From positions 1 through 8,054 of the forward strand of contig CAZJXA010000153.1 of the NCBI GenBank assembly GCA_964549785.1: 8,054 bases of DNA. The letters run 5' to 3'. This DNA is from JBEIUO01 sp964549785. GTDB lineage: Bacteria; Planctomycetota; Phycisphaerae; Phycisphaerales; UBA1924. Below, in pieces: positions 1 to 4,916 of the stretch. The position numbers were made by a program, and so were the translations under genes. Every line of letters begins with the position of its first letter. Position 1 is the stretch's first letter. The notes beneath the pieces are model-generated. The model saw only the letters and a list, made by a program, of their open reading frames with translations. It did not search any database and had not been told where the DNA came from.

Positions 1-929
1 GCACCAGCCAGGAGGTGAGCATCAATCTCCCCGCCGAGTACGCCGAGTACCGCGAGATGATGGCCGGCGGCGACGTGACGCGGATTGATACCTCGGAGGC
101 CGCGCTCCAGATCGACACGCTCCGCGACGCCGTCCGCAAACTCGGCCACGTCAACCTGGACGCCATGGCCGAGGAGCAGACGCTCGAGCAGCAGAACGAG
201 TCGCTCGTGAGGCAGGTCGCCGACCTGGACGCCGCCCGCGAGCAGCTCACCGCGCTCATCGAGAAGCTCAACCAGGTCAGCCGCGACCGCTTCGGCGAGG
301 CCTTCACCAAGATCCAGGAGAACTTCGGCGGCGGCGAGGGGATGTTCCGTAAACTGTTTGGCGGCGGCAAGGCCGAGGTGCGGCTCATGCCCCTGACCAA
401 GGAGGTCGAGGGGCCCGACGGCACCATGCAGAAGGTAGTGACCGATCAGTACGACCTGCTCGAAAGCGGGATCGAGGTCATCGCCAAGCCCCCCGGCAAG
501 GAGCCCCGCTCCATCAGCCAACTCTCCGGCGGCGAGAAGACCCTGACCGCCGTGGCATTGCTCATGTCCATCTTCCGCAGCAAGCCCAGTTGCTTCTGCG
601 TGCTGGACGAAGTGGACGCCGCGCTAGACGAGGGCAACGTCGCCCGCTTCAACCACGCCATCCGGCAGTTCACCGACATGTCGAGTTTCATCGTCATCAC
701 GCACAACAAGCGGACGATGCAGAACGCCGATCGGCTGTACGGGGTCACGATGCAGGAGCGGGGCGTGAGCACCCGCGTGAGCGTGAGATTCGAGGACGTG
801 GGGAAGAACGGCGAGATCCGCCGGGCGGCGGAGGAAGCCGCGGCCGGAGCGCGGATCGCGGCCGAGGGACCGCCGTTGATCGAGATCGTCCCGATGCGGA
901 CGCCGCTGGCTTCGGGCGTCTTAAAGTGA
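1..929 (+). CDS. smc: Chromosome partition protein Smc, C-terminal part (5' truncated by window edge)
   Basis: This is the C-terminal end of the ATPase that, as a dimer with ScpA and ScpB, organises and helps segregate the bacterial chromosome. The reading frame is open from base 3, so the gene starts outside the window; the GTG at 15 is not a real start. Numbering from that GTG: residues 52-92 are the end of the returning coiled coil (EEQTLEQQNESLVRQ). They are followed by the conserved RFGEAFTKIQENFGG and MFRKLFGGGKAEVRL head entry (about 92-124), the ABC signature LSGGEKTLTAVALL (170-183), Walker B CFCVLDEVDAALDE with its catalytic Glu (193-206), and the H-loop VITHNK with His230. The last 35 residues or so are a low-complexity Ala/Glu-rich tail ending SGVLK. 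All head motifs of the C-terminal lobe are intact. Identification is very secure. RecN or SbcC is unlikely because FxxIxxNFGGG followed by LFGGGKA is Smc-like. Confidence 0.96.
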   Translation, partial: TSQEVSINLPAEYAEYREMMAGGDVTRIDTSEAALQIDTLRDAVRKLGHVNLDAMAEEQTLEQQNESLVRQVADLDAAREQLTALIEKLNQVSRDRFGEAFTKIQENFGGGEGMFRKLFGGGKAEVRLMPLTKEVEGPDGTMQKVVTDQYDLLESGIEVIAKPPGKEPRSISQLSGGEKTLTAVALLMSIFRSKPSCFCVLDEVDAALDEGNVARFNHAIRQFTDMSSFIVITHNKRTMQNADRLYGVTMQERGVSTRVSVRFEDVGKNGEIRRAAEEAAAGARIAAEGPPLIEIVPMRTPLASGVLK

Positions 930-1185
930 CGGGTCGGGTATGCGGAGGGGGCCGGAACGGGGCAAGGATGGGTGCGGCGTATCCACACAACATCCGCGAC
1001 AACGTATTGAGCGCGGTCGTCCTTCTTCAACGCCGTGCTCATACTCTTGTTTCTGGAAACATTTGATTGTCTCGCCTTCACTTCGGCGTTCTGCTCTTAG
1101 CTCTCGCAGCGCCCCTCTCCCCCCGCCTACCGTTCTTCCCGCATCAGCACACCGCCATCGCGTACAGAAGGGGCTCGCCTTGGGA
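930..1185 (+). other. Intergenic region between smc and the methyltransferase-like gene
   Basis: These 256 bp are open in the frame of the downstream gene from an ATG at 940. The translation is Arg/Pro/Ser-rich and looks like nothing known, so I read the stretch as non-coding. The middle (about 1000-1070) is less GC-rich than the flanks, as expected for a promoter region, and contains a small palindrome. I could not find a convincing -35/-10 pair or a hairpin with a U-tract terminator behind smc. Confidence 0.5.
1048..1061. promoter_or_regulatory. Short perfect palindrome, possible operator
   Basis: TGTTTC-TG-GAAACA is a perfect 6-bp inverted repeat with a 2-bp spacer. It lies in the least GC-rich part of the smc/methyltransferase gap, about 125 bp before the chosen ATG. 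The size suits a repressor half-site pair, but no regulator is known here and a 6-bp palindrome can arise by chance. It has no U-tract, so it is not a typical terminator. Confidence 0.2.
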
Positions 1186-2133
1186 ATGGCTTGGCAGAAC
1201 GTCAAGTGGCTCGCGTGGCTCGCCAAGGGCGGCGTCAAGTTCGGCCGTTCGCTGACGCTGGGCCGCCAGAACCTCTACATGAACGAGGCCGAACTCTCGG
1301 AACTCCTCTCCAAGTTTGGCTTCTCCGCCCAGGACCAAGCCCGCTTCCTTTCTCCCAAGCCCAAGTACGCCGAGCCCCTCTTCCAACTCCTAGGCGCGGA
1401 CAAGGTCGACTCCATGGACGCGTCTTCGTACGAGCACGCCTCGTTTGTCCATGACCTCAACGAGCCACTCCCCCCCGAACTTCGAAACTGCTTCGACCTC
1501 GTTTTTGACGGCGGCACGCTCGAGCACGTCTTCAACTTCCCCGAAGCGCTCCGCAGCGCCATGGCCCTGGTCAAGGTCGGCGGCAGCCTTGTCTCCAACC
1601 AGGTCTTCAACAACATGGTCGGTCACGGCTTCTATTGCTTCGGCCCCGAGGTTTTCTACCAATCCCTCAGCGAAGAGAACGGCTTTGTCCTGAAGAACGT
1701 CCGCATTTACGAGCGTTACCCCCGAAGCCCCTGGCACCAACTCCCCGACCCGAACACCCTCAAGTCCCGCGTCCGCCTCATCTCTTGGGGCCTTGAGAGC
1801 GAGATTCTCATCCACGCCGTCAAAGTCGCCGACGTCCCCATCTTCCGCCGCTGGCCGCAGCAGAGCGACTACCTCGACGCTTGGTCCGCCCCGGGCGATC
1901 TGCCCAAGGCCCAGAACGACGCTCATATCCGCTTGGGCGTCAGTACCGCGGGTCCGCTCGGTTCGCTCAAGGCCTCGGCCATGCGCCCCCTCCGCCGCCG
2001 CGCCTTGGCCTCGCCAGTGCTCGGCCGCCTCGGGAAATACTGGCTCAATGTCAAGAACTTCGGCCTCCGCGCCCAGCAGACTCACATGGGCATCGACGAC
2101 CCTTTCCAAGGCGGCGGCCCGCCACGCGCGTGA
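1186..2133 (+). CDS. Class I SAM methyltransferase-like protein lacking the glycine-rich motif I
   Basis: A 315-residue protein with a degenerate Rossmann methyltransferase core. Residues 22-31 (SLTLGRQNLY) form a short conserved lead-in. Residues 72-92 (KVDSMDAS, then FVHDLNEPLP) resemble motif II and the following acidic turn. Residues 103-117 (FDLVFDGGTLEHVFN) match motif IV and its trailing helix. Residues 120-137 (EALRSAMALVKVGGSLVS) match the motif V/VI strand, then VGHGFYCFGPEVFYQ at 145-159 and ENGF. That order is typical of an uncharacterised group often annotated as methyltransferase-domain protein, where GHGFYQFSPELF is characteristic. The usual GxGxG SAM loop is not visible; residues 61-71 (YAEPLFQLLGA) stand in its place. 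The substrate is unknown. ATG 1186 was chosen because the TLGRQ lead-in begins just after it and the upstream open frame is not protein-like. A GAAGGGG at 1166-1172 is a weak ribosome site. The gene ends almost at the border of a transposase remnant. Confidence 0.72.
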   Translation: MAWQNVKWLAWLAKGGVKFGRSLTLGRQNLYMNEAELSELLSKFGFSAQDQARFLSPKPKYAEPLFQLLGADKVDSMDASSYEHASFVHDLNEPLPPELRNCFDLVFDGGTLEHVFNFPEALRSAMALVKVGGSLVSNQVFNNMVGHGFYCFGPEVFYQSLSEENGFVLKNVRIYERYPRSPWHQLPDPNTLKSRVRLISWGLESEILIHAVKVADVPIFRRWPQQSDYLDAWSAPGDLPKAQNDAHIRLGVSTAGPLGSLKASAMRPLRRRALASPVLGRLGKYWLNVKNFGLRAQQTHMGIDDPFQGGGPPRA

Positions 2134-2135
2134 GC

Positions 2136-2494
2136 GGGACTGTTGCGGTGTTTCGGCCAAGGCATGCGGCGCGCCCTCAGCGCGGGGACGTCGGGAACTC
2201 GCGCTCCGATCCACTGTTTCGCCAAGACTGCCAGCTCGACCTCGCCGCCGTTGAGCCAACCGCTGTGCGCGGGCGCCGTAATCGACGCGTGCGGGCCATG
2301 CTTTGGGCACAGGCGACGGGCGTGCGTGTTTTCTTGATGAGTTGCCCCGGCTTCTCGTCCACTGGAACCCCCGGACGCCGCGAATCGTGCGGTGGCTTGC
2401 AGACCTTCTGCACGTTATTCATTGCGCACACGAACTCGGCGTTGCGTCCCGGCCGGATGCACCACATCGGCTCCGATGCGGCTTGATCTCGCAT
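2136..2494 (-). pseudogene. Decayed IS630-family transposase (internal deletion and frameshift)
   Basis: The stretch between the two flanking genes carries two pieces of an IS630-type DDE transposase on the minus strand. Piece A (about 2312-2467) reads MWCIRPGRNAEFVCAM, then PPHDSRRPGVPVDEKPGQL, then IKKTRTPVA. This parallels the family pattern WCIPPexNAEFVxxMEDVLxVY...DPxRPVVCxDExxxQLxxETRxPIpA and keeps the first catalytic Asp (codon 2357-2359). Piece B, in another frame (about 2136-2267), reads PAHSGWLNGGEVELAVLAKQ then WIGARVPDVPALR, parallel to the C-terminal TPKHGSWLNMAEIELSVLxRQCLDRRIPDxxTLR. It keeps the last catalytic Glu (codon 2241-2243). The roughly 60-100 residues that should lie between, with the second catalytic Asp, are missing, as are the N-terminal helix-turn-helix part and the extreme C-terminus. 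It cannot be active. I could not identify terminal inverted repeats or the TA duplication. The match rests on remembered family patterns. Confidence 0.75.
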
Positions 2495-2498
2495 CAGT

Positions 2499-2978
2499 CT
2501 ATCGCCCGGCTTTTTCGGCGTACTCGACCTCGGCCATGATCTTCATGATGTACGTCTGGAAATCGTCGTGCAGGATCTTCATGGTCCCCGAGTTCATCAT
2601 GTCCTGGAACGATTTCTCGCGCGCGATGTCACGCATGCGGTGGTCCCAACTGCGGAAATACTCGACGGGCAACTGCTGCTGGCGATAGCTGAACCACACG
2701 ATCTCGAAGACCGAGAGTTGCATGAGGTTGAAGAAGTACTCGCGGATATCGTCGTCGGAATGGAGGCTCTTGACGTCGTGCCGGTAGACGTGGGCGAGTT
2801 TGGGGTTGTCGACCCGCATCCGTCGCAACTGCATCTGCATCTCCACGAGTTTGGTGAAGTTGGCGACGTGGGCGGCCTTGCGGTGGTGCCTGAACTGGAC
2901 CGCCGCGAAAATGAACCCGCCGGCGATGGCCAGCGAGGAGATCGACTGGAGAACGAGGGCGAGGTGCGCGGCCTGCAT
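2499..2978 (-). CDS. Small single-pass membrane protein of unknown function
   Basis: A 159-residue protein. Residues 5-28 (HLALVLQSISSLAIAGGFIFAAVQ) form one N-terminal membrane helix, followed at once by a basic stretch (RHHRKAAH), which by the positive-inside rule puts the rest in the cytoplasm. Residues 38-150 look like an all-helical domain: VANFTKLVEMQMQLRRM, a DNPKLAHVYRHD segment, EYFFNLMQLSVFEIVWFSYRQ, and an aromatic and charged C-terminal half (SWDHRMRDIAREKSFQ, FQTYIMKIMAEVEYAEK). The pattern of an anchor plus 'NF..LVE.Q..L..MR.D.P.L..VY' recurs in hypothetical bacterial proteins, but I cannot name the family with confidence and give no function. ATG 2978 is preferred over upstream in-frame starts because those extend an Arg/Pro-rich shadow across the divergent gene. 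No clear Shine-Dalgarno site is seen. It is divergent from the gene at 3035. Confidence 0.68.
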   Translation of the reverse strand: MQAAHLALVLQSISSLAIAGGFIFAAVQFRHHRKAAHVANFTKLVEMQMQLRRMRVDNPKLAHVYRHDVKSLHSDDDIREYFFNLMQLSVFEIVWFSYRQQQLPVEYFRSWDHRMRDIAREKSFQDMMNSGTMKILHDDFQTYIMKIMAEVEYAEKAGR

Positions 2979-3001
2979 GAAAGACTGTAGAGCGTTTCCC
3001 C

Positions 3002-3007
3002 TATAAT
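3002..3007 (+). promoter_or_regulatory. Perfect -10 box (TATAAT) upstream of the gene at 3035
   Basis: TATAAT is an exact match to the sigma-70 consensus in a very GC-rich neighbourhood. It lies in the 56-bp gap between two divergent genes, 27 bp before the GTG start at 3035, so transcription would begin about 20 bp before that start. At the expected distance upstream (about 2978-2985) there is no good TTGACA, so this would be a -10-dominated promoter. It is oriented for the + strand gene; I found no comparable box for the minus gene. Confidence 0.45.
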
Positions 3008-3021
3008 GCTCCCAGTCCCTT

Positions 3022-3028
3022 GGGAGGT
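3022..3028 (+). promoter_or_regulatory. Ribosome binding site that fixes the GTG start at 3035
   Basis: GGGAGGT is a strong Shine-Dalgarno match, 6 bp before GTG 3035. It would lie inside the coding sequence if TTG 3020 were used, so it decides the start. It is the clearest ribosome site in the window; most other genes here have none. Confidence 0.6.
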
Positions 3029-3034
3029 CCGCCT

Positions 3035-3493
3035 GTGCCAACGTCCGACCACGCGCTGTCCGCGACTGTTGCTGTTCCGCCCTCGGTGCCGGCCCGGCTT
3101 CCGGTTCCGGCACGGGTCCGGCTCGCCGCGGCGATCGTCCCGGCCTCGGTGCTATGCCTCGCGGTCTTGGTAGCCCAACTATTCGCGGCACCGCGGTTTG
3201 CGGAGATTTTCACGGACTTCGGGGTTGACCTGCCGGGGTTGACGTTGCTAGCCCTCGGGAACGCACGGTGGCTTGGGGGCGGACAGCCCGGTCAGGCGTA
3301 CCCCATGTGGCCCGCGACGGTCTTCGCGTTGGCCCTCCTGATCGGCGGGTCCGCGGCGGCGGGGCCGCAGAACCGCGGGTCTCGGATGGTGCTGCACGGG
3401 TTGTCGCTCCTTGGCCTGCTGGGCGTGATCGCCCTGGTGGTGGCGTATGCGCAGCCGCTGGTCGGGCTGCAGGCCGCGCTGAAGGGTCCCTGA
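3035..3493 (+). CDS. Small multi-pass membrane protein of unknown function
   Basis: A 152-residue hydrophobic protein. After a Pro/Ala-rich cytoplasmic-looking N-terminus (1-27) come three likely membrane segments: about 29-52 (LAAAIVPASVLCLAVLVAQLF), 92-109 (WPATVFALALLIGGSAAA) and 121-142 (LSLLGLLGVIALVVAYAQPL). Between the first two is a loop with FAEIFTDFGVDLPGLTLLAL (55-74). This 'F..IF.DFG..LP..T' motif recurs in small membrane proteins of several phyla and looks like the stretch in GspF-type secretion proteins, but that resemblance is too short to assign a role. GTG 3035 is chosen from the strong GGGAGGT six bases upstream. It is divergent from the membrane protein at 2499-2978 and convergent with mnmE, whose stop is 31 bp away. 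No function is assigned. Confidence 0.68.
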   Translation: MPTSDHALSATVAVPPSVPARLPVPARVRLAAAIVPASVLCLAVLVAQLFAAPRFAEIFTDFGVDLPGLTLLALGNARWLGGGQPGQAYPMWPATVFALALLIGGSAAAGPQNRGSRMVLHGLSLLGLLGVIALVVAYAQPLVGLQAALKGP

Positions 3494-3524
3494 CCTATCG
3501 GGGGACGCGGTTCGTGGGACGCCG

Positions 3525-4889
3525 TTACTTTCCGATGCAGAAGGTTGAGAACACCCGGCCGAGGATGTCGTCCGGGGATATCCGCCCGGTGAGTTCTTCG
3601 CAGGCGTCGAGGGCCGAACGCAGTTCGTTCGCGGCCAGTTCGGGGTGATTCCAACGGGACTGATCGGGTTCGGACGCGGCGAGAGTGAGCGCGGCGTCGA
3701 GCCCGTGGAGGGCGAGCGCCGCCGCGCGGCGATGGCGGGGCACGATAATCGATGCGGCGTCGGCGGGCGAAATGGCGACGGCGTCGGCGATCGCGCGCTT
3801 GAGGGTCGCCAGGCCGAAGCCGTCGAGGCCACAGACCGAGACGGCGTCGGCGATTGCGGTCGGGAGTGTCGCCGGGGCGGGTTGATCGGCAAAGGTGCGG
3901 ACGCGGATCAGGCGGGCGGCAAGTTCTGGCATGCCCCGGTTCGCGAGTTCTTCGGTCTTGAAATGCCCGGATGGGTGGCACCAGAGCACTGCGTCGGCGC
4001 GTCGAAGCGCATCAAGGGCCGCGTGTTGGGCGCTGCGGCCTACCTCGCCGGTCGGTTGCTCGTCGAGCCCCGGAAGGTCCGCGAGGAGCACGGAGCCGGC
4101 CAGCGGCGCAACATCCGCCAGTGACAGTTCCTCCTCGATCACGTCGCGTGTTGTTCCGGCGATCGGTGAAGTAATCACCCGGTCGCGTCCGAGGAGTGCG
4201 TTAAAGAGGGTTGATTTGCCGGCGTTCGGGGCGCCGAGCAGGACGACGCGCGGCAGGACCGCTGATGCGAGGGTCGATGCCGGGGTCGCCAGGGCAGAAC
4301 GCATCGCTGCCGCGAGCGTGCCCGCCCGCTCGAGGAAGCGGGTGGGCGTGATCGCGACCACGTCTTCGGCGTCGGTAAAGTCGATGCCGGCTTCGGTGAG
4401 CGCCAGGAGCGACGCGACGGCCTCGGCCCATGCGCAGAAATCGCGGCCAACCTCTCCGGAGAGGAGCCTTGCCGCCGCGGCAAGGTGGGAGGTTTGTGTC
4501 GCGCCGATCAGCGCGGCAACGCCTTCGGCTGCTTCAAGCGTGAGTCGTCCGTTGAGGAACGCACGGGCCGAAAACTCGCCGGGTTGGGCCTGGCGGACAC
4601 CGTTGCACGCGGCGGCGGCGTCCACAATGCTGTCGGCGATGAAGGGGTTGCCCACCACGAGCAACTCAACGGTGGCTTCGCCGGTAAACGAATGCCCTTC
4701 GGGAAAGAATGATGCGAGCCCGGGGACGATGCCCAGCGGCGGGAGCACAATTCGCACCGGTCCGTCGGGTGGCGTGACGCCCAATGTCGCGGCGGTTTCG
4801 AAGGCCTTTGTGCCCGACAGGCGGATCAGGGAACGGAGAGCCCTGCCGCGGGCGGACGAGATCGCGACGATGGTGGCGGGAGCAGACAA
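3525..4889 (-). CDS. mnmE: tRNA modification GTPase MnmE (TrmE), with degenerate G-domain motifs
   Basis: MnmE, with MnmG, adds the aminomethyl or carboxymethylaminomethyl group to wobble uridine 34 of certain tRNAs, using tetrahydrofolate and GTP hydrolysis. The 454-residue product is the usual length. The N-terminal domain (1-118) has TIVAISSARG, HSFTGEATVEL and the strongly conserved RQAQPGEFSARAFLNGRLTLEAAE (99-122). The G domain, inserted in a helical domain, has P-loop GAPNAGKS (219-226, with the potassium-binding Asn222), IAGTTRDVIEEE (243-254) and G3 DLPG (271-274). The protein ends in the invariant CIGK with its catalytic Cys451. G4 NKxD is replaced by TFAD (332-335), and switch II reads DLPGLDE where DTAGLRE is usual. 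The start is TTG 4889; the N-terminus then aligns with the family, and no ATG or Shine-Dalgarno lies nearby. It follows yidC by 27 bp, a classical order, and is probably cotranscribed with it. Confidence 0.95.
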   Translation of the reverse strand: MSAPATIVAISSARGRALRSLIRLSGTKAFETAATLGVTPPDGPVRIVLPPLGIVPGLASFFPEGHSFTGEATVELLVVGNPFIADSIVDAAAACNGVRQAQPGEFSARAFLNGRLTLEAAEGVAALIGATQTSHLAAAARLLSGEVGRDFCAWAEAVASLLALTEAGIDFTDAEDVVAITPTRFLERAGTLAAAMRSALATPASTLASAVLPRVVLLGAPNAGKSTLFNALLGRDRVITSPIAGTTRDVIEEELSLADVAPLAGSVLLADLPGLDEQPTGEVGRSAQHAALDALRRADAVLWCHPSGHFKTEELANRGMPELAARLIRVRTFADQPAPATLPTAIADAVSVCGLDGFGLATLKRAIADAVAISPADAASIIVPRHRRAAALALHGLDAALTLAASEPDQSRWNHPELAANELRSALDACEELTGRISPDDILGRVFSTFCIGK

Positions 4890-4916
4890 AGGGGGGATGC
4901 GACGAGAGGAATGGCG

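Noticed and set aside
1000..1080. Sigma-70 promoter for the methyltransferase-like gene (TTGAGC at 1007, TTGTTT at 1047)
   Set aside because: Neither hexamer has a plausible -10 box at 16-18 bp.
940..1185. N-terminal extension of the methyltransferase-like gene to ATG 940
   Set aside because: The frame is open but the 82-residue translation is Arg/Ser/Pro-rich with no protein-like pattern; the conserved family lead-in begins just after ATG 1186.
1390..2310. 306-codon minus-strand open frame antisense to the methyltransferase-like gene
   Set aside because: GC-rich coding DNA often leaves the opposite strand open. Its translation has no recognisable motif and the + frame holds the conserved protein. 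Only the 2136-2494 part of this strand, in other frames, carries real (transposase) signal.
2979..3191. N-terminal extension of the minus-strand membrane protein
   Set aside because: It is Arg/Pro-rich and overlaps the divergent + gene, which has a strong ribosome site and membrane-protein character.
3494..3524. Terminator between the convergent genes ending at 3493 and 3525
   Set aside because: Only a direct repeat of GGGACGC is visible; there is no stable stem and no U-tract on either strand.
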